A DNA stretch of 64,000 bases from Prevotella sp. P2-180. Its GTDB lineage: Bacteria > Bacteroidota > Bacteroidia > Bacteroidales > Bacteroidaceae. Both the position numbers and the translations under genes were made by a program. The notes under the pieces are model-generated. The model searched no databases, was not told where the DNA came from, and worked only from the letters and a program-made list of their open reading frames with translations. Numbering within the stretch: position 1 is the stretch's first letter; each line of letters opens with the position of its first letter. Positions 1 to 7,331 of the stretch are shown piece after piece. Location of the stretch: NCBI RefSeq assembly GCF_002251435.1, contig NZ_NPJI01000082.1, forward strand, positions 1 through 64,000, given 5' to 3'.

Positions 1-251
1 TATTCGACCGTCTGTTTCAGGTGGCTGAGATAGCCAAGTTCACTCCAGTCGAACTGAAGGAATACGAGGACAGCCTCAAGACCTATCGCGACCTCAAGAA
101 CTCGCTTGACACGGCGGAGGAGAAAGGTCGCGTGGAAGGTGCAGCAAAAGCAAAAATTTCCATTGCACGCAACCTCAAGTCGATGGGCATGTCGATTTCC
201 GACATCTCAAAGGTCACAGGCTTGCAGGAAGAGGAAATTAAGGCGTTGTGA
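1..251 (+). CDS. C-terminal end of an Rpn-family nuclease/transposase (partial)
   Basis: The frame is open from base 3, so the gene begins left of the window. The visible 82 residues are the typical tail of the Rpn / PD-(D/E)XK transposase family: an alpha-helical charged stretch (ELKEYEDSLKTYRDLKN), the EKGRVEGAA-type helix, then a small helix-turn-helix-like end (MSISDISKVTGLQEEEIKAL). The nuclease core is outside the window. In-frame GTG at 21 is not a credible start because coding continues upstream of it. Members of the family promote RecA-independent recombination in E. coli, which would fit the rearranged DNA that follows. The family call rests on tail similarity only. Confidence 0.7.
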   Translation, partial: FDRLFQVAEIAKFTPVELKEYEDSLKTYRDLKNSLDTAEEKGRVEGAAKAKISIARNLKSMGMSISDISKVTGLQEEEIKAL

Positions 252-314
252 ATTTATTGTAATTAGCCAATTTTTGGAATATCTCATCGTTTACCATTAA
301 ATATATAGATAATT

Positions 315-698
315 ATGAAAAGATTTATAGTATTGTTGACCATTTGCTGCTTGTCATTTGCTACAGTCAATGCAGATGATGACGTGAAGGTAGTGATTTC
401 AACGAGCAAAAGTACAAACTATGTTCTTTATCCTGCTATAACAGGTGTTTTTCTGAGGCTTGACACAAGAGACGGAACAATCCAAGCCATTGTTCCTTCA
501 AACCCTAAGAAAAACCGAGTGCTTAATGCAGAACCTCTTGCACTTGACAAAAAACCGGGCCGTTTTGAAATGTATCCGACAGACAGCAGTTGGGTCTGGG
601 TGCTGTTTGACTCTGAGACGGGCAATATGTGGAATGTCAATTGGAGAGCAAAAAGCGATGTATTGTCAAAAATTCCAGTCACAGAGGCAGCTTATTGA
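315..698 (+). CDS. Small secreted protein of unknown function
   Basis: 127 residues. It begins with a Sec signal peptide (MKRFIVLLTICCLSFATVNA, cleavage probably after VNA), so the mature protein is about 107 residues and periplasmic or outer. The mature part is beta-rich with aromatic motifs (RFEMYPTDSSWVWVLFDSETG). No family was recognised. Bases 474-521 inside this gene recur at 5100-5147, fused to a copy of 263-277, showing local duplication. It lies in a run of small exported proteins, several of them broken. Confidence 0.6.
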   Translation: MKRFIVLLTICCLSFATVNADDDVKVVISTSKSTNYVLYPAITGVFLRLDTRDGTIQAIVPSNPKKNRVLNAEPLALDKKPGRFEMYPTDSSWVWVLFDSETGNMWNVNWRAKSDVLSKIPVTEAAY

Positions 699-770
699 GG
701 TCATAAAGATAAAGGAGGCATATAATCAACTGACGTGAACTCAATACATAAAAGATAAACAAATGATATT

Positions 771-985
771 ATGAAGACAATCAAATTATTTTTTCTACAT
801 TGCTTGTCGTTATCATTTCTGCTATCGGAATGGTATAATGCAATGACGATGATGAACTCAAAGACAAGGTGATTGAAGTTACTATGTCGGTTTCTGAGAA
901 CACAGACATCATGTATTTGTTATTTGAATGGACTGGCTTTTCCCGTAGAGAAAAAAAAATGGTAAGTTTTTTCATAACATTTTAA
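771..985 (+). pseudogene. Broken small lipoprotein gene
   Basis: ATG at 771 opens MKTIKLFF and then leaves frame in a T6 run at about 788-793. With one extra T the sequence reads on as STLLVVIISAIGMV, stop, CNDDDELKDKVIEVTMSVSEN and continues to TAA at 983-985. Restored, this is a lipoprotein signal peptide in which the residue before the lipobox cysteine is a TAA stop (expected V-S-C-N-D-D). Two independent lesions, a frameshift and a nonsense codon, argue for a true pseudogene. The protein family is unknown. Confidence 0.6.
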
Positions 986-995
986 ATTTAAAGGA

Positions 996-1574
996 ATGTA
1001 TAAAGTTATATTTTTCTTAATATCGATAACTCTCATATGTCTTTCATGTAACAATGAAGGCTATAAGGAGACAGACAGGTACATGGAGATAGACAATCAA
1101 GATTTGAAAAGGGAACTGGCTTTTTATGTTGACTCCTTGGATTCCATTCATAAAGGCGAGGACTATGTCATAAGAGTATATTGTCGGGATATCAGCAACA
1201 TTCTGAAGCGATATACAATATCCGATGAGATTGATTATGATTCGTGGAATAGATGTCCATATAATTTTAAAAGCAAAGTTCATGGTAAGGACATCTTGTT
1301 TGTGATGTGGACGGCGAATCCGAGACAATCGCTGGCTATGAGCCCCGTTTTCAAATTAGATGACAAAAGCTTTGGCAAGGAGGTAAAGAAATACTTTCCA
1401 AAAATATACAAGAAATATGGCTTGAAAGATTCTCGTTATCCTCAGATAATATACGAGCCAGACTTGATATATCTTACTTTCTTAGGTAATAAGCTCATTG
1501 GAAAATATGTAAGTAGAGGACTGCCTGGAGACCATGTTCCCGTCAACATTAATAAAAAAATAATATATATGTGA
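996..1574 (+). CDS. Hypothetical lipoprotein
   Basis: 192 residues with a lipoprotein signal peptide (ISITLICLSC, lipid cysteine at about residue 18), so likely membrane-anchored. The mature part is mixed alpha/beta with many charged residues, and no family was recognised. It starts 10 bp after the stop of the broken lipoprotein upstream, so the two may once have been one transcription unit. Confidence 0.6.
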   Translation: MYKVIFFLISITLICLSCNNEGYKETDRYMEIDNQDLKRELAFYVDSLDSIHKGEDYVIRVYCRDISNILKRYTISDEIDYDSWNRCPYNFKSKVHGKDILFVMWTANPRQSLAMSPVFKLDDKSFGKEVKKYFPKIYKKYGLKDSRYPQIIYEPDLIYLTFLGNKLIGKYVSRGLPGDHVPVNINKKIIYM

Positions 1575-1706
1575 CATCAATCAATAGTCTGTTAAGTTTT
1601 TGTGGTTTGCGGCGTAATAGACATTTGGTAGGCCGAAAAGCTCCAAATGTCCTTTATTTAACCCGTTGGTTGAATTAAATTCGAGCGAATTTGACTTGCC
1701 CGGTAG

Positions 1707-1857
1707 GCCTATAGAAATGCACTCCCAATAAATTTAAATGTATTTGGAGGTTGGAATTATCGCACACCTAGAGGACACAGGATAGTTACTGGACCGACTA
1801 TCATTGGTTTCATCACTGGTGCATGGGGAAGATATAACCATGAATTCAGAATTAAAT
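1707..1857 (+). pseudogene. Possible remnant of a coding region (C-terminal end)
   Basis: The frame is open from 1707 to TAA at 1855-1857 and reads like protein (FGGWNYRTPRGHRIVTGP, then TIIGFITGAWGRYNHEFRIK). It has no start codon or signal sequence of its own, and a TAG lies immediately upstream at 1704. It may be the tail of a lost larger gene. Support is composition and reading only. Confidence 0.3.
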
Positions 1858-1876
1858 AACAAGCCAATAAGTTTCT

Positions 1877-2030
1877 ATGAAAAAAATATCGTATTTTTTT
1901 TATTGTCTTCGTATTGATTGTAGGATGCGTCAAAGGACAGAATAAAGAAAATCTCAATAATCTTCGTGATAGTTTAGAAAAAATGGTCCTTGAGGGGACT
2001 CTGCGAGAGGGTCAGGTACCTGTCCCCTGA
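1877..2030 (+). pseudogene. Frameshifted, truncated lipoprotein gene
   Basis: ATG at 1877 gives MKKISYFF and then a T8 run (1894-1901) shifts the frame. With seven T the reading becomes IVFVLIVGCVKGQNKENLNN, a clear lipobox (LIVGC), then RDSLEKMVLEG before entering the palindrome at 2007-2035 and stopping at 2028-2030. The gene is therefore both frameshifted in the signal peptide and cut short by the REP-like element. A contingency tract is possible, but the downstream truncation makes decay more likely. Confidence 0.5.
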
Positions 2031-2035
2031 CCCTC
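2007..2035. repeat. REP-like palindrome
   Basis: Perfect 10-bp inverted repeat (gagggtcagg at 2007-2016, cctgaccctc at 2026-2035) with a 9-nt loop containing cctgtcc. The block agggtcaggggacagg on the minus strand recurs with small changes in two arms at 4688-4777. It sits at the broken ends of two genes. This resembles REP elements mobilised by RAYT transposases, but no such transposase is in the window. Confidence 0.5.
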
Positions 2036-2285
2036 ATGTCTGCGCATTGGCTTGTAATGCACAGACCATGAGCACTAAGAATAACACCTCACGTCTTTTC
2101 ACTCTTATTCTTTTTATGTAACGGATAAGAGGGAAAAGTATTGCAAATGTTATGGCATAAATGACAAGTTTCATCCAATTCTGAATGTCACCACTCAACA
2201 TCCACACTGCTATGCATATAATCAAACAGATAAATGCAAAGAGCACGAAATTTATTATAGTTCCCCAATGTTTCATAAATGTCAT
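2034..2285 (-). CDS. Small membrane protein of unknown function
   Basis: 83 residues with two clear membrane helices (IINFVLFAFICLIICIAVWM and LVIYAITFAILFPLI), followed by a basic segment (RYIKRIRVKRRE) and a third hydrophobic run ending VCALQANAQ. That end looks like a signal-peptide cleavage site rather than a C terminus. The stop codon lies in the REP-like palindrome at 2007-2035, so the ending may be artificial: a membrane gene joined to the start of a secreted-protein gene that was then cut off. No family recognised. Confidence 0.4.
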   Translation of the reverse strand: MTFMKHWGTIINFVLFAFICLIICIAVWMLSGDIQNWMKLVIYAITFAILFPLIRYIKRIRVKRREVLFLVLMVCALQANAQT

Positions 2286-2348
2286 TTCTAATATTACTAA
2301 CCTATGTCTTCCTATCTCATCTCCATATCCTGCAATTAAAATTTATGC

Positions 2349-2881
2349 CTAATGAACGGACGAACTCTGCCACTTGATTTGATAGTCATATAGTTGTGGT
2401 AATCCATCAGATAAGGTAACTGTAGATTTCACATAAAAGACCATTTGCTGCTCGTCAAGCAAGTAGCCTATCTGCGTTTTAATCTCGTCAGATTCTATGC
2501 TTAATAGCAAGTTGTACGGTTCGAAACCAAAGAAACCAGTAGAGAAGAGCGGCATGAGGTCAAATAAGATGACTCTGGGGTCGCTGCCTGGCATTGTGCC
2601 AACCAATTCAGAATAGCAATAGTTCCATATCATCGTCTTCTTTTGCTGTGGAATGGTGCAGGTTCGTCTCGTGATGTTCCCGTCCTGCCATTCCAGCGTG
2701 TATAGTTCCGTGTACCAAGGCGTTTCATTTATTTTGTCCTGATAAATATAATTGAAGTTGTCGTTCCTTATCCTGTATTGAGGTACGTGTGAGGATGGTC
2801 AGGGGTCACAGTGATTTCGTCATTGTTGGAACAGGCAGCCAGCAGTGACATTGCGAAGATAATGACAAGAGAATATTTCAT
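2349..2881 (-). pseudogene. Frameshifted lipoprotein gene
   Basis: Starts at the ATG at 2881 with a lipoprotein signal peptide (MKYSLVIIFAMSLLAACSNN, lipobox LAAC) and runs out of frame after DHPHT near 2785. The next frame continues without interruption as PQYRIRNDNFNYIYQDKINE, ETPWYTELYTLEWQDG and on to QIKWQSSSVH at 2349. Adding one base joins the two into a protein of about 176 residues. A single-base lesion could also be an assembly error; the damaged neighbours favour decay. Function unknown. Confidence 0.55.
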
Positions 2882-3076
2882 CGTTCCTTTTTTAATTAAA
2901 AACGCGTGTTGCACAACATTTATTATTTCAAAGGTCATTTGTAGACACTTCATTTTAGACTTTTTATAACCACCACATTTCTTATGTCTTCGGTACTCCT
3001 TCACGCTTTCAAGTTGTGCCGATGCAGTAATTGGAAATACAAGAGCTAGTAGGAAGGTGATGATGGTTTTCTTCAT
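2768..3076 (-). CDS. Short secreted ORF running in frame into the next lipoprotein start
   Basis: The ATG at 3076, 17 bp after the barrel-protein gene, opens a Sec signal peptide (MKKTIITFLLALVFPITASA) and a short basic tail (KEYRRHKKCGGYKKSKMKC). The frame then runs straight through the start of the lipoprotein at 2881 without a stop, giving a 102-residue ORF with two signal-like segments. More likely it is the remnant of a separate exported protein that lost its own end. A similar tandem arrangement occurs at 16632-17537. Confidence 0.35.
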   Translation of the reverse strand: MKKTIITFLLALVFPITASAQLESVKEYRRHKKCGGYKKSKMKCLQMTFEIINVVQHAFLIKKGTMKYSLVIIFAMSLLAACSNNDEITVTPDHPHTYLNTG

Positions 3077-3093
3077 ATCTTGGCTATTCCTTG

Positions 3094-3729
3094 TTATAGC
3101 TCAAATCTGTACCCAACGGTCAACTGAACGACCCTGTTGTGAATCTTGACTGCATCAATTTTTGTAGCGTTCGTCAGGCCGAGGTTATAGCGGGCATCTA
3201 TCCGTATGGCACCTATCGTGTACGACAGGCCAATAGGGATGCTGAGGTCAAAGGTCTTGAACCAGGTGTCATCGCTCGATGTCACAGTCCAGTTGCCATG
3301 TTCATCAAGCATTTCCTCATGGATGTGCTTCTTCAGTGCAAAGCCTGGCTGTAAGCCCAAGTGAAAGGCAAAGTCGGGAGTGATGTAGAAGTTTGCCGTC
3401 AAGGGGATATTAAGGTAATGCAGCGTGGATGAAGAGTTATGGAATTGTGAATTGTCTTTCATCTTCGTTCCCTGGTTGGAATAAAGGAGTCCACCCGACA
3501 GGCTGAACCTTTCGCGCAGCTGATACTCTAATTCTGCACCAGCCACAAGCCCAGCCTTGCTGGTGTATTCCATTTTCTCCCCGTCAATGCCGACATAGAT
3601 GTCCGGATCTGTCAACTTGGCGATGTTGATACCAACTTTTGGCGTCAGTGTCCAACTACCTACTTCTCGTTGTGCATTGCCAATCAACGGCATTGCAAGC
3701 ATTGCTAATATGATAACGTTTCTCTTCAT
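3094..3729 (-). CDS. Outer-membrane beta-barrel protein, PorT-like family
   Basis: 211 residues, signal peptide MKRNVIILAMLAMPLIGNAQ, then alternating hydrophobic strands typical of the OMP_b-brl_2/PorT-like barrels: GSWTLTPKVGINIAKLTDPD, LVAGAELEYQLRERFSLSGG and a terminal strand LTVGYRFEL ending in an aromatic-containing hydrophobic C terminus as BAM substrates do. Length fits a small 8-stranded barrel. It probably heads a minus-strand unit with the two small exported ORFs downstream. Specific role unknown. Confidence 0.75.
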   Translation of the reverse strand: MKRNVIILAMLAMPLIGNAQREVGSWTLTPKVGINIAKLTDPDIYVGIDGEKMEYTSKAGLVAGAELEYQLRERFSLSGGLLYSNQGTKMKDNSQFHNSSSTLHYLNIPLTANFYITPDFAFHLGLQPGFALKKHIHEEMLDEHGNWTVTSSDDTWFKTFDLSIPIGLSYTIGAIRIDARYNLGLTNATKIDAVKIHNRVVQLTVGYRFEL

Positions 3730-3784
3730 TATATTTTATTTTAAGTTATATCCATAAATATAAACGGAAACCCTGCTGCTTTTA

Positions 3785-3982
3785 TTATACTGCAAGGTAT
3801 GCTTTTATAAGATAATTATCATCCAATACAGAAGCAATGATTCCGATGTCGTTGGAAAAGTGGAACTTAACACCTATGCATGGCGAAACAAAGAGGCTGA
3901 ATCCTTGCTTTTCCTTTGAGATGGAATATTTCTCGTTGGTCCCGACATTTTTAGCGTTGAACATCGCGTCACCGATGATTCC
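3785..3982 (-). pseudogene. C-terminal fragment of an outer-membrane barrel protein
   Basis: Directly after the HEPN stop codon the minus strand reads GIIGDAMFNAKNVGTNEKYS, then EKQGFSLFVSPCIGVKFHF and ends IIASVLDDNYLIKAYLAV at two TAA codons (3782-3787). This is a barrel C terminus with no start codon or signal peptide, so only the end of the gene survives. The HEPN/MNT pair sits exactly where the rest should be. An internal ATG at 3964 could give a 59-residue ORF, which is unlikely to be functional. Confidence 0.5.
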
Positions 3983-4291
3983 TTATTTGATATTTAATAA
4001 AGACTCTATCTTCAAAAGCAACTCTTCTGTACGTTTGAAAAAAGGAAAAACATCCTCTTCCGACCATTCAAAACAATCGTCATAATCACCTGATTGACGC
4101 ATATTTTGAAGTATGGAGATTGTTCTTCCTTCATCTCTCGAAAGAATTCCAGTCTTTACAAAGTGCTCGTTAATCTTTGCAATCACACCTGCATGCGTTT
4201 TTGCAAACAAGCCTTTGTCAACAAGCAAAGCATTAGAAATATAGAAGAGAGTGTAATAGATTGATTTTTTGTCTTCTTTATTTAATGGCAT
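3983..4291 (-). CDS. HEPN-domain protein, partner of the adjacent nucleotidyltransferase
   Basis: 102 residues, all helical, matching HEPN proteins encoded beside minimal nucleotidyltransferases. In MntA/HepT systems the HEPN partner is an RNase toxin silenced by AMPylation. Here the usual R-x4-6-H motif is replaced by RQSGDYDD (R65, D69, Y70), a variant seen in the branch of HEPN proteins that lacks the canonical catalytic histidine, so RNase activity is uncertain. Its start overlaps the end of the nucleotidyltransferase gene by 10 bp, implying coupled translation. Confidence 0.7.
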   Translation of the reverse strand: MPLNKEDKKSIYYTLFYISNALLVDKGLFAKTHAGVIAKINEHFVKTGILSRDEGRTISILQNMRQSGDYDDCFEWSEEDVFPFFKRTEELLLKIESLLNIK

Positions 4292-4599
4292 ATCTCAATA
4301 GCTTCTCGTTCAACAAATTCATGTAATGATGTAAACCTGCGATTATCCCATTCAGTTTTTGTATATACAATGGGATTTATTTCTTCGCCAATGCTATATC
4401 CTAATTCCATCAAAGGGCATGCATAATCATTAATGTCCTGCACAGTTCTTTTGTTCTTGTTCAGGATAATAAGGATGTCCCAGTCTGAATCAGGACGGGC
4501 ATCACCTCTTGCGCGCGAACCAAAAAGAAGGATTCGAGCGTCCAAAGGCATAATATCCCTAACAGTATCTTCAATATGTTCTAAGACATCTTTATTCAT
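4282..4599 (-). CDS. Minimal nucleotidyltransferase (MNT) of a HEPN/MNT pair
   Basis: 105 residues. It carries the polymerase-beta-fold signature G27-S28 in LLFGSRARGD followed by SDWDIL (D39, D41), the Mg2+-binding aspartates of minimal nucleotidyltransferases. In studied MntA/HepT pairs the enzyme transfers AMP from ATP onto a tyrosine of the HEPN toxin and neutralises it. It is first in the two-gene unit and overlaps the HEPN gene. The pair is probably a horizontally acquired addiction or defence module; no other partner is visible. Confidence 0.75.
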   Translation of the reverse strand: MNKDVLEHIEDTVRDIMPLDARILLFGSRARGDARPDSDWDILIILNKNKRTVQDINDYACPLMELGYSIGEEINPIVYTKTEWDNRRFTSLHEFVEREAIEICH

Positions 4600-4687
4600 C
4601 GCATTAATGATTTATCGCCGCAAAATTACAAAGAAAAATTGAAAAAACAAAGAAAAAGGGAGAAAACTTAAGTCTTGCTCCCTTTTA

Positions 4688-4777
4688 AGGGTCAAGGGGA
4701 CAGGCATTCGAACAGGCTCACAGTTATTAACCCGTCCAACTTTGTGGGTTCACTTCAGTACCTGTCCCCATGACTCT
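4688..4777. repeat. REP-like inverted repeat
   Basis: Arm agggtcaaggggacagg at 4688-4704 pairs with cctgtccccatgactct at 4761-4777 (15 of 17 positions complementary), with 56 nt between. The arms carry the same core (gggtca-n-ggggacagg) as the palindrome at 2007-2035. It lies between the MNT gene and the HTH gene; otherwise the 4600-4871 gap shows only a short in-frame tail (VKDGTISVTENIIETDKTFD) ending by overlapping the HTH start. Confidence 0.5.
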
Positions 4778-4871
4778 ATCAGAACTTTGACAGATTAATG
4801 GGAGCTGGTGTAAAAGATGGCACGATTTCGGTAACAGAAAACATAATTGAAACTGATAAAACATTTGACTT

Positions 4872-5087
4872 ATGAAGCGGATTAATACATCATTTGACGA
4901 AATGTTGGCAAACACCTCTCCTGCCATACAGCAGGAGGTGGCAATGGAATTTGCCGTTTCAAACCGAATTTATGAGTTGATGACACAACGCGGTTTGACC
5001 AAACTACAGTTTGCTCAGGCTCTTGGCAAGAAACCGAGTGAAGTGACAAAAGTGATTATATTCAAGATGGGAACTGAAGCATTATAG
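4872..5087 (+). pseudogene. Truncated HTH (Xre-like) antitoxin-type gene
   Basis: 71 residues. The N-terminal part (FDEMLANTSPAIQQEVAMEF, then RIYELMTQRGLTKLQFAQAL and GKKPSEVTK) is the start of the small Xre-type regulators common in Bacteroidota, usually followed by W-L-S-G and the rest of the helix bundle. After SEVTK the sequence diverges to VIIFKMGTEAL and stops at the junction with the duplicated scrap at 5085-5147, so the HTH domain is incomplete. Its ATG overlaps the TGA of an upstream frame (ATGA), suggesting it was the second gene of a toxin-antitoxin-like pair. Confidence 0.5.
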
Positions 5088-5147
5088 CCAATTTTTGGAG
5101 GAACAATCCAAGCCATTGTTCCTTCAAACCCTAAGAAAAACCGAGTG
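5085..5147 (+). repeat. Chimeric duplicate of 263-277 plus 474-521
   Basis: Bases 5085-5099 equal 263-277 (tagccaatttttgga) and 5100-5147 equal 474-521 over 48 bp. The two source pieces, 196 bp apart near the window start, are fused here, as if a copy had suffered an internal deletion. The left edge coincides with the truncated HTH gene and the right edge is 3 bp from the stop of the minus-strand gene. Confidence 0.75.
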
Positions 5148-5149
5148 GC

Positions 5150-5617
5150 TCAGTGGCTGAACCTTTCAACAATCTGCCTCACGAAGTTAAGCTCACGCCG
5201 TTCGAGCAGGTAGCGGCTTATGCCGTTGTATCGGTTGGTGACACGATTAGTGCCTTCGAGGCGTTTGTGGAGCTGAACGGCTGTCATGTCCTGCCTGTAA
5301 ACGCCCTTCTCCCGCAGCACAATTACCACGGCAGTCACTCGATACCAGTTTATCTGTCCGCGCTGGTGGGAGTAGCGGGTGAGGTAGAACAGTGGCGCGA
5401 GCTGCTCGTGACTGAGTATGGCTTCCCATATCTCGCGCACATGGGGATTGGTGGCATACTCCCGGATGCGCTCCACATAGTCGAGCACTTCCGTAAGCGG
5501 ATGCTTCTCTACGGCAGGCGCAATGAAGAGCCTTCCCTCGCGTGCTGCACGCAGGAGGGCGTCGGCGTCGAAGTCCTCAGGACGGACTTCCCTTAGTTGT
5601 TGTTTCCTTGTGTCCAT
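5150..5617 (-). CDS. Hypothetical protein, orphan
   Basis: 155 residues, highly charged and mainly helical (DFDADALLRAAREGRLFIAP, EVLDYVERIREYA, INWYRVTAVVIVLREKGVYR, LEGTNRVTNRYNGISRYLL). No signal peptide or membrane helix, so probably cytosolic. The minus frame is preferred over the overlapping plus-strand 147-codon frame because a Bacteroidota promoter (5721-5750) points into it. Its stop is 3 bp from the chimeric repeat at 5085-5147, so the C terminus may be truncated. Function unknown. Confidence 0.5.
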   Translation of the reverse strand: MDTRKQQLREVRPEDFDADALLRAAREGRLFIAPAVEKHPLTEVLDYVERIREYATNPHVREIWEAILSHEQLAPLFYLTRYSHQRGQINWYRVTAVVIVLREKGVYRQDMTAVQLHKRLEGTNRVTNRYNGISRYLLERRELNFVRQIVERFSH

Positions 5618-5720
5618 AACGTTTTTGGGTTATGAACAGGGAAACTCCGGAGCTTGACCACGGTGGCTTTTTATTGTCGCGACTGCCACCACGGCACCCT
5701 GTTCGGGTTAAACATTGATG

Positions 5721-5750
5721 CAAAGTTAATGGCCTTTCCGTCTATTGCAA
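5721..5750 (-). promoter_or_regulatory. Promoter of the 5150-5617 gene
   Basis: Minus strand: -33 TTG (5748-5750), 19-bp spacer, -7 TAACTTTG (5721-5728), matching the Bacteroidota primary sigma-factor consensus. The predicted start near 5714 leaves a leader of about 95 nt. Confidence 0.6.
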
Positions 5751-5850
5751 TGCGTTTTTCTGAAGAGGTACTCAGTAGGGTAGCGACATTGTACGGAGGT
5801 ATGCCATCGGGTACGAGTTTAGGTACTCAAAAAAAATCTTATCGAAAATT

Positions 5851-5880
5851 TTGGTAATTTAAAGAAAATGATTATTTTTG
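5851..5880 (+). promoter_or_regulatory. Promoter of the 5922-7331 gene; decides its start codon
   Basis: -33 TTG (5851-5853), 19-bp spacer, -7 TATTTTTG (5873-5880). Transcription would start near 5887, downstream of the first in-frame ATG at 5868, so translation should begin at the ATG at 5922. Confidence 0.6.
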
Positions 5881-5921
5881 CAGCCCCATACTTGACATGG
5901 CAACTAAAACAACATAATAAT

Positions 5922-7331
5922 ATGGAAAATAACAAAAAATCAGATATCCTAACGATCTTGGAAAACATCGACAAGATGCTGCAATGCTGCACCACTATGG
6001 TAAACAGCATTGCTGGCAACATGCAGATGTTGGCAATAGCCGTGGAAGCCCAGTCGCTGGCTTCAAAGCTAAAACTCGCAGCCGAAAGATGGAGGTATAA
6101 ACTTCCGTTCAAGGAGGCTTGCGACGTTGACTTCAAGTTATGGGAGGAAAAAATTATTGCTTGGTTTGATGTGTTTTTAAATCACGATAGCGGCGAGGAA
6201 GCTGACGGGATAGAATTTTTCAAGCCAAATGCAGACCATTTCATTGACCAGTACTTCCATGAATGTCAAATGACGAACACGGATGACGAAGGATATCCCT
6301 TCTATATGATTGACGATGCTGAAGAATATAATGATTTGATATGGAAATATAATAGTGACATCGAGGACGAAGAGAACGACTGGAAAAACTTCATCGATAA
6401 TGCCGCCTTCGACGAAATTGCGAAAAAAATAAATTTAAGCGTTGAGGACTACTCGATATTTAATGATAAAACTCGCCCTTATGAATGGACTCTGACATAC
6501 GCCTTGAGGCTACTGTTCGCGGCCTTGTATAAGGCAAACAAGGCACTGCTCTGCCCCGAGGAAGCTGCATACAAGAGCCTCTACGAACGCCTGTCGGTCG
6601 AACATTTCGTAATATACATAAACGAAGCGAAAGCCTCGTTCCAAGGCTGGCTGAGCAAGGCACCAAAGAAAAGGCAACTGAAAATGCTGAAGGAAAAGCT
6701 GGAGAAGGAAAAGGCAAAGTTCTTCAGCGGAAAGTGGAAAGAGGCGCTTGAGATCTATTTCGACATCGACAAAGTGCTGGAGGGTACGGATGCGGGCAAG
6801 TTCATCTTCAAGTACAGGAAGGACCTGACACTTGAAGAGGTGGGGCAAATCGTGGGACAGTACCACAAGATAGCTTGCATACTTGAGGAAATATCACGCT
6901 TGGAAAACAAAGCGGAAGTAAAGCCTGTGGCAAAAATCGCTGAGACTCCACAGGAAACCAAGATAATGGAGCTGTCGCCCATCTTCGCCAGGGGGATTAG
7001 GGAGAGCGCAACGGCAACCAACCAGATTGTGGAGGCCATACGCGAGATCGCCGTCACAACAAGCACACCTGACAGGAAACTGTCGGGAGGCAAGACATGG
7101 GGGCACGTGAAGGAAGCACTTTGCTGGATGGGAGTCATCGACTGCAACTGCCTTGGGACCGAGTTCGGCAGAGCCATCGAGGCCATCTGTCCAGACAAGA
7201 AACACACCAACGTGGAACAGGCGCTGAAGAGATACAACTCAAGGAAGAAAACCACAACGGACGAAAACATCGTGACGGACATTGCGAAGAAGCTGAAAGC
7301 CGTAGCAAAAACCTTAACTGAAAACGCATAG
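5922..7331 (+). CDS. Large hypothetical protein, mostly helical
   Basis: 469 residues from the ATG at 5922; a longer frame from 5868 exists but that ATG lies inside the promoter. No signal peptide. The N-terminal 60 residues are helical (TILENIDKMLQCCTTMVNSI). The middle is rich in acidic and aromatic residues (EYNDLIWKYNSDIEDEENDW) and a Lys/Glu-rich coiled coil follows (LKMLKEKLEKEKAKFF). The C-terminal third has a compact domain (SGGKTWGHVKEALCWMGVID, then LGTEFGRAIEAICPD). No known domain was recognised. It stands alone, upstream of the GGTTACC repeat zone. Confidence 0.6.
   Translation: MENNKKSDILTILENIDKMLQCCTTMVNSIAGNMQMLAIAVEAQSLASKLKLAAERWRYKLPFKEACDVDFKLWEEKIIAWFDVFLNHDSGEEADGIEFFKPNADHFIDQYFHECQMTNTDDEGYPFYMIDDAEEYNDLIWKYNSDIEDEENDWKNFIDNAAFDEIAKKINLSVEDYSIFNDKTRPYEWTLTYALRLLFAALYKANKALLCPEEAAYKSLYERLSVEHFVIYINEAKASFQGWLSKAPKKRQLKMLKEKLEKEKAKFFSGKWKEALEIYFDIDKVLEGTDAGKFIFKYRKDLTLEEVGQIVGQYHKIACILEEISRLENKAEVKPVAKIAETPQETKIMELSPIFARGIRESATATNQIVEAIREIAVTTSTPDRKLSGGKTWGHVKEALCWMGVIDCNCLGTEFGRAIEAICPDKKHTNVEQALKRYNSRKKTTTDENIVTDIAKKLKAVAKTLTENA

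Noticed and set aside
5153..5596. Plus-strand 147-codon ORF
   Set aside because: Antisense to the 155-residue minus-strand gene, which has a consensus promoter and more protein-like composition.
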